From the NCBI RefSeq assembly GCF_020268605.1, contig NZ_CP084222.1, positions 2,170,001 through 2,234,000 of the forward strand: DNA of 64,000 bases, written 5' to 3'. Both the position numbers and the translations under genes were made by a program. Below are positions 49,188-58,685 of the stretch, one piece after another. A model generated the notes under the pieces. It searched no databases. It was not told the origin of the DNA and was given only the letters and a program-made list of their open reading frames with translations. Every line of letters starts with the position of its first letter. Positions within the stretch are counted from its first letter, which is position 1. The stretch comes from Arsenophonus apicola. GTDB taxonomy: Bacteria; Pseudomonadota; Gammaproteobacteria; Enterobacterales; Enterobacteriaceae.

Positions 49188-49949
49188 TTAGAGTGATGCT
49201 AATTTTTTCTCTGCCAATTGCGCACTCGGACTGCCAGGATAAGCTTTAATCACTTGTTGATAAACAACTCGTGCTTTATCATTTTGCCCTTTTTCTTGCA
49301 TCAGTAACCCTACTTTATAAAGGGATTCTGCCCCTTTGGGTGAATTAGGGTAGTTTTTTACGACGGTAGCAAAATAAAAAGCCGCATCATCTTTATTTCC
49401 CTGATTATAATTCAATTGTCCAAGCCAATAATTAGCATTGGGCTGATAATTAGATTTAGGGTAAGCTTTGATAAAATGCTGAAAAGAACTAATTGCCTGG
49501 GCAATCTGCTGTTTAGATTTGCTCTTTATAGCAAGTGCAACCGCCGTATCATAGTCAGCCTTTTCATTCGCTGGTTCAGCCGTGCCAATAGCATTACTGC
49601 TATTACTACTTTCAGTATTTGCTTTGACTTTATTTGCACCAGTGGTCAATGAATCCAACTGGATATAAAGATCTTTTTGTCGTTCAATAACTTGAATTAA
49701 CTGATATTGGTTTTCCTGAATTTGACCACGCAATGTATCAATGTCTCGCTGAGCATCCGATAACTGCTTCTGAATTTGATATAATAATTGCCCTTGAGAA
49801 TTAACCGCTGTCTCAATTTGAAGAAGACGATCACTGGTAGAGCCTGAGCCGACATTAATGATTGGCGCTTGGGCAGTAGCGACTGCTGTAGCCGCTACGC
49901 CAACCAATAACGACAGACTCAAATAAAGATGTCTGAAGTTACTGTTCAT
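49188..49949 (-). CDS. cpoB: CpoB (YbgF), Tol-Pal/PBP1B coordinator
   Basis: 253 residues (E. coli 263). Signal peptide to about residue 27 (ATAQA), a coiled-coil trimerisation segment (about 35-95, rich in Gln), then TPR repeats (NYWLGQLNYNQGNKDDAAFYF, KVGLLMQEKGQNDKARVVY). It acts in the periplasm, linking outer-membrane constriction by Tol-Pal to septal peptidoglycan synthesis. Last gene of the tol operon, 9 bases after pal. Confidence 0.94.
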   Translation of the reverse strand: MNSNFRHLYLSLSLLVGVAATAVATAQAPIINVGSGSTSDRLLQIETAVNSQGQLLYQIQKQLSDAQRDIDTLRGQIQENQYQLIQVIERQKDLYIQLDSLTTGANKVKANTESSNSSNAIGTAEPANEKADYDTAVALAIKSKSKQQIAQAISSFQHFIKAYPKSNYQPNANYWLGQLNYNQGNKDDAAFYFATVVKNYPNSPKGAESLYKVGLLMQEKGQNDKARVVYQQVIKAYPGSPSAQLAEKKLASL

Positions 49950-49958
49950 GTAATACTC

Positions 49959-50456
49959 TTAATATGCCAGTACCGCACGACGGTTTTTAGCATATGCTGT
50001 TTCGTCATGACCCAGTACCGCCGGTTTTTCCTTACCATAAGATACGATAGCAATTTGCTCACCGTTGACGCCTTTGCTCTGCAAATACATTTTCACAGCA
50101 TTAGCACGACGCTCACCAAGGGCAATATTATACTCTGGTGTACCGCGTTCGTCAGCATGGCCTTCAACAGTAATTTTTACTGAAGGATTACCGCGCATGA
50201 AAGCTGCATGCTGATCTAAAATTTGTGCATACTCTGGAGCAACATCGTACTTATCGAAACCAAAGTAAACAATATTGTTACTTTGCAATTCTTGCATCTG
50301 CTGACGAGCCAATTGCTCAGCAGAAAGGCTAGCATTGCTATCTACTACATTGTTTTCAGTACCTGTCTTGTCATTGCCTTTTTTTGAGCTACATGCTGCA
50401 ACGGCTAGCATAGGTAACGCTAACATTAGCCCTTTAAGCACTTTATTCAATTGCAT
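49959..50456 (-). CDS. pal: Pal, peptidoglycan-associated lipoprotein
   Basis: 165 residues from ATG 50456 (E. coli 173). The 16 extra upstream codons overlap tolB and are not used; AAGGA precedes this ATG. Lipoprotein signal with AVAAC (Cys about 22), then the OmpA-like domain with VYFGFDKYDV and TVEGHADERGTPEYN, whose Asp and Arg hold diaminopimelate. It tethers outer membrane to peptidoglycan and binds TolB. Confidence 0.96.
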   Translation of the reverse strand: MQLNKVLKGLMLALPMLAVAACSSKKGNDKTGTENNVVDSNASLSAEQLARQQMQELQSNNIVYFGFDKYDVAPEYAQILDQHAAFMRGNPSVKITVEGHADERGTPEYNIALGERRANAVKMYLQSKGVNGEQIAIVSYGKEKPAVLGHDETAYAKNRRAVLAY

Positions 50457-50500
50457 CTTGTTCGATCCTTTAATAGTTATTAAATACTTATTATTATGCA

Positions 50501-51793
50501 TCACAAATACGGCGACCAGGCAGGAAATTTAACCTGTCCATCAGTTGCCGGCAGACGCGCTTTGAAACGCCCATCCGTTGATACCAGTTGTAATACAGTA
50601 CCTAACCCTTGTGAGGAGCTATAAATTACCATAGTACCATTAGGTGCAATACTCGGCGTTTCATCCAGAAACGTATCCGTCAAATATTCAACGTTACCCG
50701 TTGCCAGATCCTGTTTAGCAATGTGCTGTTTACCATCACTCGAGTTGACCATTACCATAAACTTACCGTCAGGGCTGACGCTTGGATCCTGGTTTTGCTT
50801 GCCTTCCCAAGTAATACGCTCTGGCACACCACCATTAATATTTAGTTTGTATATTTGTGGACGTCCAGCTTGATCAGTAGTGTAAATAAGTGTCTGACTA
50901 TCTGGCATCCAGTTTGGTTCAGTATTGTTACTGCGACCATCGGTTATTTGGCGAGTTTGGCCACTGGCCAAATCCATTACATAAAGATTTAAACTACCGC
51001 TCTTTGACAGAGCAAAAGCCAGCTTGGTTCCATCAGGGGAGAAAGTAGGTGCACCATTATGCCGCGGGAAAGCGGCAATTTGGCGGACTTCACCCGTTGC
51101 TAACGTTTGTATAACCAACGCAGAACTGCCGCTTTCAAAGGTTACATAAGCTAATTTTTCTCCATCAGCTGACCAGGCTGGAGACATGAGAGGTTCGGGC
51201 GAGCGATGGACAGTAAATTGATTATAACCATCATAATCTGAAACCCTTAATTCATAAGGAAACTTTCCACCATTGGTTTTCACTACATAAGCAATACGAG
51301 TACGAAATGCACCTCGAATACCGGTTAATTTGGCAAAGACTTCGTCACTAATAGTATGTGCTGCATAGCGTAACCATTTTGCCGCTACTTTCAATTGATT
51401 TTGCGTTAATACAGCGCCAGGAGAGTTCACCACATCAACCAATTGATAGCTAATAATATATTGCCCATCAGCAGCAGGTTGTACCTGGCCAACAACAACC
51501 GCGTTGATACCTAATGCCGTCCAAACAGTGGGGGTGACTTCCGATGCGGTGGTTGGTTGTTGAGGCATATGACTGGGATCAATCGGATTAAATTTACCGC
51601 TATTTCGTAAATCAGCCGCAACAATTTGTCCTACATTGTCGGGTAAAGTACCTGTTCCTGTCCATTTAAAAGGTACAATAGCAATAGGCTGTGCTGTATT
51701 GATGCCTTGAGTAATTTCAATACGAATTTCTGCCTGAGCATATGCCGCCCATAGTATTAGAAAACCTAATAATAATTTAAATGCCTGCTTCAT
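50501..51793 (-). CDS. tolB: TolB, periplasmic beta-propeller
   Basis: 430 residues, as in E. coli. Signal peptide ends near AQA (residue 21); the N-terminal TolA-binding segment and two-layer domain are followed by a six-bladed propeller with repeats such as SPAWSADGEKLAYVTF, APTFSPDGTKLAFAL and DPSVSPDGKFMVMV. It connects TolA to Pal. Confidence 0.97.
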   Translation of the reverse strand: MKQAFKLLLGFLILWAAYAQAEIRIEITQGINTAQPIAIVPFKWTGTGTLPDNVGQIVAADLRNSGKFNPIDPSHMPQQPTTASEVTPTVWTALGINAVVVGQVQPAADGQYIISYQLVDVVNSPGAVLTQNQLKVAAKWLRYAAHTISDEVFAKLTGIRGAFRTRIAYVVKTNGGKFPYELRVSDYDGYNQFTVHRSPEPLMSPAWSADGEKLAYVTFESGSSALVIQTLATGEVRQIAAFPRHNGAPTFSPDGTKLAFALSKSGSLNLYVMDLASGQTRQITDGRSNNTEPNWMPDSQTLIYTTDQAGRPQIYKLNINGGVPERITWEGKQNQDPSVSPDGKFMVMVNSSDGKQHIAKQDLATGNVEYLTDTFLDETPSIAPNGTMVIYSSSQGLGTVLQLVSTDGRFKARLPATDGQVKFPAWSPYL

Positions 51794-51926
51794 TTTTTCT
51801 TCCTTATCACGTATTCACGTCCGTAATAATTAGCTTAAATATTAACAAAGGTGAATACACAAAACCAGATAACTGAAAAACTTTTGTTAATTTTCCTAGC
51901 CTTATGCTATTCATAACACTCATTAA

Positions 51927-52931
51927 CTAAGGTTTGAACACTAAAGAACTTCCCTCTTTATTAAATGCATCATAAATACTACGACTAGGCGGTTTAGGCA
52001 TTATCGCTGTCTTGGCTGCAAGTATCGCTGCGTCACAGAGTGATTGATCATTTGCTGCACTAGTTTTAGCTGCAATACTAATTAACATACCGTCAGGAGC
52101 GAGTTTTATGCTTAATTCGCATGTTTTGCCGCGATAAATATCAGCATTATAAAATTTGCTCTGAATCGCGGCTTGGATCTTGCTCTGATAATTAGCCACG
52201 TCTGAACTAGATGCCCCGCTTCTTCTATTTGCTCCTTGACCCGCCGCTGCTGCACCTCCTGTTTGCTGAATTGGTTGTTGAGCAGTTAACCCGCCGAGCA
52301 GATCTTCAACCGCAGCAGCCTGTTTTGCTGCATCGGCTTTTTTCTTAGCTGCCAATGCCTTAGCAGCTTTTTCAGCTTTTTCTTTGGCTTCAGCTTGTGC
52401 TTTAATCTTGGCTATTTCAGCCTCTTTTTTAGCTTGCGCTTCTGCTTTCGCTTTTGCCTCTGCTTGCTCTTTTATTAGCCGCTCTTGTTCTGCTTTGGCT
52501 TTAGCGGCAGCCTCTTCAGCAATTTTCTGTTGTTCTTTCGCTTTTTTGGCCGCTTCTTCTGCTTGCTTGCGTTGTTGCTCGGCTTCTCGTTCTATTTTAA
52601 TACGCTGCTCTTCAACCATTTTTAAGCGTTTTTGTTCTTCTTCCTGCTGTTTTCGTAGTTCTTCTTCTTGTTGTTGCAGACGTTTCTTTCGCTCAGCATC
52701 TGCTTGTTTGGCACTAGTTTGCTGCCGTTGCAGTTGGTTATACTGTTCTATTACGGCACTTGGATCAACCATGATAGCATCGACCACTTCACCACCTTGA
52801 CCGCCACCACCAAGTTTAATAATTTCATTCAGTGAACCCAAAATGATAAAACCAAATAGTAAAAAGTGAAGTATTATAGAGAGTACGACAGAGCGACTCA
52901 GTTTATTTTTTTGCTCTTTTGTCTTTCTCAC
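51927..52931 (-). CDS. tolA: TolA, membrane-spanning linker of Tol-Pal
   Basis: 334 residues, shorter than the 421 of E. coli because the central helix is reduced. It has one N-terminal helix (about 14-34), a Lys/Ala/Glu/Gln-rich helix (about 60-210) and the C-terminal domain III from about 245 (GKTCELSIKLAPDGML) that touches TolB and Pal and is a colicin/phage receptor. It transmits proton-motive force from TolQR. Confidence 0.95.
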   Translation of the reverse strand: MRKTKEQKNKLSRSVVLSIILHFLLFGFIILGSLNEIIKLGGGGQGGEVVDAIMVDPSAVIEQYNQLQRQQTSAKQADAERKKRLQQQEEELRKQQEEEQKRLKMVEEQRIKIEREAEQQRKQAEEAAKKAKEQQKIAEEAAAKAKAEQERLIKEQAEAKAKAEAQAKKEAEIAKIKAQAEAKEKAEKAAKALAAKKKADAAKQAAAVEDLLGGLTAQQPIQQTGGAAAAGQGANRRSGASSSDVANYQSKIQAAIQSKFYNADIYRGKTCELSIKLAPDGMLISIAAKTSAANDQSLCDAAILAAKTAIMPKPPSRSIYDAFNKEGSSLVFKP

Positions 52932-52965
52932 AACAGATTTCCAAACAAGTAATTATGCAATTACA

Positions 52966-53388
52966 TCAAATAGGCTGAGTCATAAAGCCAACCGATTTAA
53001 TGCCAGCTTGATGAAGTATATTTAGCGCTTTAATAACTTCTTCATAAGGTACATCTTTAGCGCCGCCAATTAAAAAAATGGCCTGTGGATTTTTTACCAA
53101 TGCGGCTTTTGTTATTGCCGCAATCTGTTCTGGCGGTAAAAGCTCTTCCCGATGACCATCAATAATAACACTGTATTGCCCTACGCCAGCGACTTCAAGA
53201 ATAATGGGCGGATTATCACTGCCTGACACAATTTCTGCTTGTGCCGCATCAGGTAATTCCACTTTTACGCTTTGCGAAATAATCGGAGCCGTTGCCATAA
53301 AGATCAATAACAGTACCAACAGTACATCCAATAAAGGAACGATGTTAATTTCAGATTTCAGTTCACGTCTATGTCGAGTCCGTGCCAT
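52966..53388 (-). CDS. tolR: TolR, proton-channel subunit of TolQR
   Basis: 140 residues (E. coli 142). The single helix carries the essential Asp in NIVPLLDVLLVLLLIFMATAP; a periplasmic domain of ExbD type follows. With TolQ it drives TolA using the proton gradient. Confidence 0.97.
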   Translation of the reverse strand: MARTRHRRELKSEINIVPLLDVLLVLLLIFMATAPIISQSVKVELPDAAQAEIVSGSDNPPIILEVAGVGQYSVIIDGHREELLPPEQIAAITKAALVKNPQAIFLIGGAKDVPYEEVIKALNILHQAGIKSVGFMTQPI

Positions 53389-53405
53389 CTTTCTGTTCTC
53401 CGCAT

Positions 53406-54089
53406 TTATTGCTTTTCAGAAGCAAAAGCTTGACGATGCAAAATGGCTAAGAATTCTTCCATAAAATTGTCATAACTTTGTTCCAATTTATTGACTCGCT
53501 GATTCAGGCGATTATAAGCCATTACAGCTGGAATAGCGGCAAACAAGCCGATTGCCGTTGCAATTAAGGCTTCAGCAATACCCGGAGCGACCATTTGTAA
53601 TGTTGCCTGTTTAACCGAACCTAAAGCGATGAAAGCATGCATGATTCCCCATACGGTACCAAATAATCCGATGTAAGGACTTATTGATCCTACCGTACCT
53701 AAAAAGGGTATATGCGCCTCCAATGATTCTAACTCACGATTCATTGATATTCGCATAGCTCTAGATGCGCCATTCATTACAGCTTCTGGGGTATGAAGAT
53801 TAGCTTGGCGTAAACGAGCAAATTCTTTAAAGCCAGAATAAAAAATCTGTTCTGATCCAGTTAATGTATCACGCCGAGCCTGACATTCTTTATAGAGACG
53901 TGATAGCTCAATACCGGACCAAAAACGATCCTCAAAAGCTTCCGTTTCTCGAGTTGCTGCATTTAAAATTTTGCTTCGTTGAATAATAATAGCCCAAGAA
54001 GCAATAGAGAATCCTATGAGGATCAACATGATAAGTTGAACCAAAAAACTCGCTTTGAGGAATAAATCTAAGATATTCATGTCAGCCAC
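53406..54089 (-). CDS. tolQ: TolQ, motor subunit of Tol-Pal
   Basis: 227 residues (E. coli 230). Starts at GTG 54089, also GTG in E. coli; MADMNILDLFLKAS matches. Three helices and the large cytoplasmic loop; GTVGSISPYIGLFGTVWGIM is the MotA/TolQ/ExbB signature. Overlaps the end of ybgC by 13 bases, indicating coupled translation. Confidence 0.97.
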   Translation of the reverse strand: MADMNILDLFLKASFLVQLIMLILIGFSIASWAIIIQRSKILNAATRETEAFEDRFWSGIELSRLYKECQARRDTLTGSEQIFYSGFKEFARLRQANLHTPEAVMNGASRAMRISMNRELESLEAHIPFLGTVGSISPYIGLFGTVWGIMHAFIALGSVKQATLQMVAPGIAEALIATAIGLFAAIPAVMAYNRLNQRVNKLEQSYDNFMEEFLAILHRQAFASEKQ

Positions 54090-54481
54090 TGCTTAAACTC
54101 CGCCACAATAGACTCAGGAAGCCCGATTGGCTTCATTTCAGAGGTATCAATAGAAACAATAATTATTTCTGCTGTGCAAATTTCTTTTCCTTGCTGATTA
54201 ATTAATCGTTGCAGAAAAGTCAATGATGTACGTTGAACATGGTTAATTTTTGTTTCAACGGTTAATAAATCATCCAATTTAGCAGGGTATAAATAGTCAA
54301 TTGTCATTTTACGTACGACAAAGGCTAAATTTTGTTCTCGTAATTTCTGCTGTTCAAATCCTTTTTCTCGTAACATTTCCGTTCTAGCACGCTCGAAAAA
54401 ATGCGCATAACGTGCATAATAGACTATACCTCCCGCATCAGTATCCTCGTAATAAACACGGATAGGCCAGCAAAACAGCAT
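54077..54481 (-). CDS. ybgC: YbgC, acyl-CoA thioesterase of the Tol-Pal operon
   Basis: 134 residues, same as E. coli. Hot-dog fold with the catalytic YYEDTDAGGIVYYARY block, and AFVVRKMTIDYLYPA. It hydrolyses short-chain acyl-CoA and interacts with acyl-carrier protein; its link to Tol-Pal is unclear. First gene of ybgC-tolQRAB-pal-cpoB. Confidence 0.95.
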   Translation of the reverse strand: MLFCWPIRVYYEDTDAGGIVYYARYAHFFERARTEMLREKGFEQQKLREQNLAFVVRKMTIDYLYPAKLDDLLTVETKINHVQRTSLTFLQRLINQQGKEICTAEIIIVSIDTSEMKPIGLPESIVAEFKQWLT

Positions 54482-54592
54482 ATTTTACTCCCCTCGCTAT
54501 CAATTAATTACCCGTCACTATACTTAAGTGAATCATCTATTGGAATGATTTATAAATAAAGTTACAAAAAAATAGTGAAATATAAACTTATT

Positions 54593-54898
54593 TTAAGAAA
54601 TGAAACTCATACGCAAGAAATAAAATAGTCCGCAAACCAGGATCAAAATAGCAGGTAATGGATGAAAAAAATAACGCCAAAACGCTTTGTTAGGTAAAAA
54701 CCCAATACCAAATATTATCCCACTACAAGTTGCCCAAATTAGCAATAATTCCTGCCATGTAGCAAGAGAACTGGTATTTGCGGCAAATAATGTTGGATCC
54801 CAGAGTACACAAAAAGCCATGGCAAATGCCATAAACAGGATAAGGATCCGAAACGGACCCTTATGCATTGCTGAGTAGATTTTATCTACCATTATCAT
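54593..54898 (-). CDS. ybgE: YbgE, cytochrome bd operon membrane protein
   Basis: 101 residues (E. coli 97). Three hydrophobic helices; CVLWDPTLFAANTS and GIGFLPNK match YbgE. The ATG overlaps the cydX stop (ATGA). Function unknown, co-expressed with cytochrome bd. Confidence 0.9.
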   Translation of the reverse strand: MIMVDKIYSAMHKGPFRILILFMAFAMAFCVLWDPTLFAANTSSLATWQELLLIWATCSGIIFGIGFLPNKAFWRYFFHPLPAILILVCGLFYFLRMSFIS

Positions 54899-55017
54899 TC
54901 ACCAGGATGGTTAGCTTTGTTAGCCGCATTAGCTTCAACCTGCTCAATAGCCAGAGCTGCAATGACAGCGAAACTACAAGCAAGTAGCGTTCCTAAAATC
55001 CAAGCAAAATACCACAT
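54895..55017 (-). CDS. cydX: CydX, small subunit of cytochrome bd-I
   Basis: 40 residues (E. coli 37). MWYFAWILGTLLACSFAVIA is almost identical to CydX. Single membrane helix required for stability of the oxidase haems. GGAG is upstream, 12 bases after the cydB stop. The TGA overlaps the ybgE start. Confidence 0.97.
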   Translation of the reverse strand: MWYFAWILGTLLACSFAVIAALAIEQVEANAANKANHPGE

Positions 55018-55029
55018 GCTATTCGCTCC

Positions 55030-56169
55030 TTAATATAATGAATGCTTGTTATTTTCAATATGCATTTTGTCAATGCGACCAAACATTTTGTAATAACACC
55101 AAATTGTATACGCCAATATTATTGGCACAAAAATGATGGCAACAACCGTCATCACTTGTAATGTAAACAAGCTTGAAGTGGCATCCCAAATCGTCAAACT
55201 GGCATTAGGCTGTATACTTGAAGGCATAATGAATGGGAACATACTAATGCCGAAAGTTAAAATAATACATGCAATTGTCAGTGATGAGAATAAAAATGCC
55301 CAGCCGGCTTTATCAAGCTTGGTACCTAAGATAGTCAGTATGGGAAAAATTAAGCCCAGTATAGGTAATGCCCATAAGCCGGGATGATTATTAAAATTAA
55401 CCAACCATGCCCCAGCTTCTTTTACTACTTCTTTATGTAGCGGATTAGAAACGGCATAGGTATCGATGTTACTTTTAATCGCATAACCATCAATCCCATA
55501 TATCAACCAAAAGCCAGCCGCTGCAAAAGCGATTAAGGTTAAAAAAGCGGTAATATAAGTGATATTACGTGAACGTAAATGTAATTCACCTACCGTGCGC
55601 ATCTGAAGATAAGTTGCGCCTTGGGTAATTATCATCATTATAGAAATAATGCCCGCTAATAAACCATAAGGATTAAGTAACCCCAAAAATGAGCCGGTGT
55701 AATTCAAATATAATTGGTCATTGACTGCAAAAGGAACGCCCTGTAACAAATTGCCAAAAGCAACACCAATGATCAGTGGAGGAACAAAGCTACCAATAAA
55801 TATGCCGCGATCCCACATATTGCGCCATTTGGAATTCTCAAGCTTTGAACGATAGTCAAACCCTACCGGTCTGAAAAATAGTGACGCCAAGACTAATATC
55901 ATGGCAACATAAAAACCTGAGAATGCCGCTGCATAAACCATCGGCCAAGCCGCAAATAGTGCACCACCCGCAGTCACTAGCCAAACCTGATTACCATCCC
56001 AATGCGGTGCGATTGAATTGATCATGATGCGACGCTCAGTATCTGTTTTTCCCATAAATGGTAATAAGATACCAACACCCATATCAAAACCATCAGTCAC
56101 GGCAAAACCGATCAGCAACACACCAATCAGTAGCCACCATATAAATCTTAGAACTTCATAATCAAACAT
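55030..56169 (-). CDS. cydB: CydB, cytochrome bd ubiquinol oxidase subunit II
   Basis: 379 residues, as in E. coli. Nine membrane segments; MFDYEVLRFIWWLLIGVLLI, GFDMGVG and SIAPHWDGNQVWLV are diagnostic. It stabilises the CydA haems and conducts protons. cydA ends 17 bases upstream. Confidence 0.97.
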   Translation of the reverse strand: MFDYEVLRFIWWLLIGVLLIGFAVTDGFDMGVGILLPFMGKTDTERRIMINSIAPHWDGNQVWLVTAGGALFAAWPMVYAAAFSGFYVAMILVLASLFFRPVGFDYRSKLENSKWRNMWDRGIFIGSFVPPLIIGVAFGNLLQGVPFAVNDQLYLNYTGSFLGLLNPYGLLAGIISIMMIITQGATYLQMRTVGELHLRSRNITYITAFLTLIAFAAAGFWLIYGIDGYAIKSNIDTYAVSNPLHKEVVKEAGAWLVNFNNHPGLWALPILGLIFPILTILGTKLDKAGWAFLFSSLTIACIILTFGISMFPFIMPSSIQPNASLTIWDATSSLFTLQVMTVVAIIFVPIILAYTIWCYYKMFGRIDKMHIENNKHSLY

Positions 56170-56186
56170 GAATGGACTCCTGTTTA

Positions 56187-57752
56187 CTAAGCTTCTTGGG
56201 CTGAAATATTTTGTTGCTCATAATGATAACGACCTGTTTTAAGACTACTCGGCCCTTTACGTGCAAATTTGAACATTAAGAACAATTCAATAACCAAGAA
56301 CAAAGTATACAGACCACATATTAGCGCCATCGAGAAAATTAGATCTGCACTACTTAATGATGAATGCGCAACCGCTGTCGGTAAAATTTCACCAATTGCC
56401 CACGGTTGGCGGCCATATTCAGCAACAAACCAACCAGATTCAACCGCAATCCATGGTAACGGAATACCGAACATAGCTAAACGCAAAAGCCATTTTTTCT
56501 CTCCAATACGGTTACGAATAACAGACCAAAAGGATAAGCCAAAAATAAGCAACATTAGGAAGCCACAAGCCACCATAATGCGAAACGCCCAGAATAGCGG
56601 TCCAACTTTAGGAATACTATCTTTGGCTGCCGCTTTAATATGTTCTTCACTGGCATCAACAACATTAGGCGTATAGCGTTTTAACAATAATCCATAGCCA
56701 AGATCTTTTTTATTTGTATCAAATGCTTTTCGTGTAGCAGGATCGTTATCACCAGCCTGTAATCGTTTTAACAGTGCATAGGCTTTTATACCATTACGGA
56801 TACGAACTTCATGTTGCGCCATTAAATCTTTTAAACCCAAAACCGGCGTATCGATAGAACGGGTGGTAATAATTCCCATTAACCATGGAATTTCCACTGC
56901 GAATTCATTTTTCATTTTTTCGCTATTGGGTATAGCAATAAGATTAAATGAGGCCGGCGGTGGTTGGGTTTCCCATTCAGCTTCAATAGCGGCTAATTTG
57001 GTCTTCTGCACATCACCCATTTCATAACCCGATTCATCACCCAAGACAATGACAGATAGTACTGAGGCGATACCAAAACTTGCCGCTATCGCGAAAGAAC
57101 GTTTAGCAAAGGGTCGATCACGGCCTCTGAGTAAGTAATAAGCACTAATGCCTAAGATGAACATGGCACCCGTACAATAGCCTGCCGCAACGGTATGAAC
57201 AAATTTAACTTGTGCCACGGGATTTAAAACTAATTCTGAAAAACTGAGCATTTCCATTCGCATGGTTTCAAAGTTAAAATCAGAAGCAATCGGGTTTTGC
57301 ATCCAACCATTAGCAACTAAGATCCATAGCGCAGAAAAATTAGAACCCAACGCAACCAGCCATGTGCTAGCTAAGTGTTGGGTTTTACTTAAACGATCCC
57401 AGCCAAAAAGAAATAAACCAACAAATGTTGACTCCAGGAAGAACGCCATTAATCCTTCAATTGCCAGTGGCGCACCAAAAATATCACCAACATAATGGGA
57501 ATAGTATGACCAGTTAGTCCCGAATTGGAATTCCATGGTCAAACCGGTTGCAACACCTAAGGCAAAGTTAATAGCAAATAACTTACCCCAGAATTTAGTC
57601 ATATCTTTATATATCTGTTTACCTGAAATAACATATACCGTTTCCATTATGGCTAGTAAAAACGACATACCAAGTGTTAATGGCACAAACAGGAAATGAT
57701 ACATTGCAGTTAAGGCAAACTGTAACCGGGACAGTTCGACAATATCAAACAT
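56187..57752 (-). CDS. cydA: CydA, cytochrome bd ubiquinol oxidase subunit I
   Basis: 521 residues (E. coli 522). Haem ligands are in AMYHFLFVPLTLG (His, near 18), KFVHTVAAGYCTG (His, near 186) and FRIMVACGF (Met). The Q-loop around 240-330 includes GDESGYEMGDVQKTKLAA. It reduces oxygen to water with high affinity, suited to low-oxygen life in a host. AGGAG precedes the ATG. An FNR-type site lies 298 bases upstream. Confidence 0.97.
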   Translation of the reverse strand: MFDIVELSRLQFALTAMYHFLFVPLTLGMSFLLAIMETVYVISGKQIYKDMTKFWGKLFAINFALGVATGLTMEFQFGTNWSYYSHYVGDIFGAPLAIEGLMAFFLESTFVGLFLFGWDRLSKTQHLASTWLVALGSNFSALWILVANGWMQNPIASDFNFETMRMEMLSFSELVLNPVAQVKFVHTVAAGYCTGAMFILGISAYYLLRGRDRPFAKRSFAIAASFGIASVLSVIVLGDESGYEMGDVQKTKLAAIEAEWETQPPPASFNLIAIPNSEKMKNEFAVEIPWLMGIITTRSIDTPVLGLKDLMAQHEVRIRNGIKAYALLKRLQAGDNDPATRKAFDTNKKDLGYGLLLKRYTPNVVDASEEHIKAAAKDSIPKVGPLFWAFRIMVACGFLMLLIFGLSFWSVIRNRIGEKKWLLRLAMFGIPLPWIAVESGWFVAEYGRQPWAIGEILPTAVAHSSLSSADLIFSMALICGLYTLFLVIELFLMFKFARKGPSSLKTGRYHYEQQNISAQEA

Positions 57753-58283
57753 CTTGACTCCTTGCTCCTAGCAGGAAGACACCGACTTGCGGCGACCTGA
57801 CTTTCATAATGCAAAGATGAAAGCCTCATAACTACCAGCTTTATACATCTTAAAATAACGATAAAAAATTTATCAAAATACAACAAACATCTTAATAATA
57901 GTACGCTTATATACACTTATAATAAATAGATTTAATACGATTAAGATTGAAATTTTGCGATTAAATCAACATACCACTACATTTAAATACTAGCCAAATT
58001 TGATCCACAATAAATTTTTGAAAAATGAAAGCAAAACTCATGTTATTATTTGATTTAAATCAATTTTTATTAAAATCATCAATAGCTTAAATAGCGACTT
58101 ATTTTTCAGTAGATGTTAATAAAATAGGCAATAATTCATTCTAACAATTTACCGTTAGATGGCTTAGAACGACAAGCCAAAACGTGATTTAACAAACCCG
58201 AAATTGGATCTTTTCAATCCGTATAACGTCATTTTTGCTCGTGAAAAACTAAGTTTACCAACATTTCTCACAGCCTAAACATA
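57753..58283. other. cydA upstream regulatory region
   Basis: 531 bases with a long AT-rich leader, as before cydA in E. coli. It contains the FNR-type palindrome at 58050-58063. No gene seen; a 68-codon minus frame at 57710-57916 overlaps cydA and is chance. Confidence 0.6.
58050..58063. promoter_or_regulatory. FNR-type operator upstream of cydA
   Basis: TTGATttaaATCAA is a perfect match to the consensus TTGATnnnnATCAA. cydAB is controlled by FNR and ArcA in E. coli from a similar distance. Occupancy is inferred. Confidence 0.75.
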
Positions 58284-58470
58284 AAAAAAGCCACTATCTA
58301 TAGTGGCTTTTACTAATCATAGTATGAATCAGGTTATTTACTAGTCACTAATTAGTTAACGGCTGCCCCATTCGGTTAAACTACGAACCGTTTTACTCCT
58401 ACCGCTTCGAAAGCAACAAACTTCCTATTTGCGCTATCTTTGCCGCCAGCCATGCTTCGGTATTGCTGTC
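58284..58470 (-). pseudogene. Degraded copy of the sucD 3' end and terminator
   Basis: The stretch from aaaaagccactatctatagtgg through the following 170 bases aligns with 60418-60600, the sucD terminator and its last 45 or so codons. Shared words include catagtatgaatc, gtcactaa, aacggctgc, aaactacgaac and gcaaacttc. It has substitutions and several indels, so it is non-coding. It is in the same orientation as sucD, about 2.1 kb away, with the unknown gene between. Confidence 0.85.
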
Positions 58471-58653
58471 ATAAAAAAACCGCTAAAAATGGGCAAGACA
58501 CGCAAATTTATTCCCAGCAAAAATATAGCAGTAGAGGGAACGCCAACTATAACGCTTCGTTACCGATTGGCTGTGCACTAAAAAAAAACCGAAGTGGTTG
58601 AATGCTGAATTTTTGCAAGGCCGATAGCCTGAATGATGCGATCCTGTTCAACG

Positions 58654-58679
58654 AAGCCCTAACTAACAGGGCTTTTTTA
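58654..58679 (+). terminator. Rho-independent terminator with no evident upstream gene
   Basis: Stem aagccct / agggctt, 7-base loop, then six T in the plus direction. The 180 bases before it contain a more G+C-rich stretch but no gene I can name. It abuts the 3' end of the convergent unknown gene. Confidence 0.7.
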
Positions 58680-58685
58680 TGGTGT

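Noticed and set aside
58480..58650. Remnant of an IS1-like transposase before the orphan terminator
   Set aside because: A few residues in one frame vaguely resemble an IS1 C-terminus, but the match is too short and interrupted to support a call.
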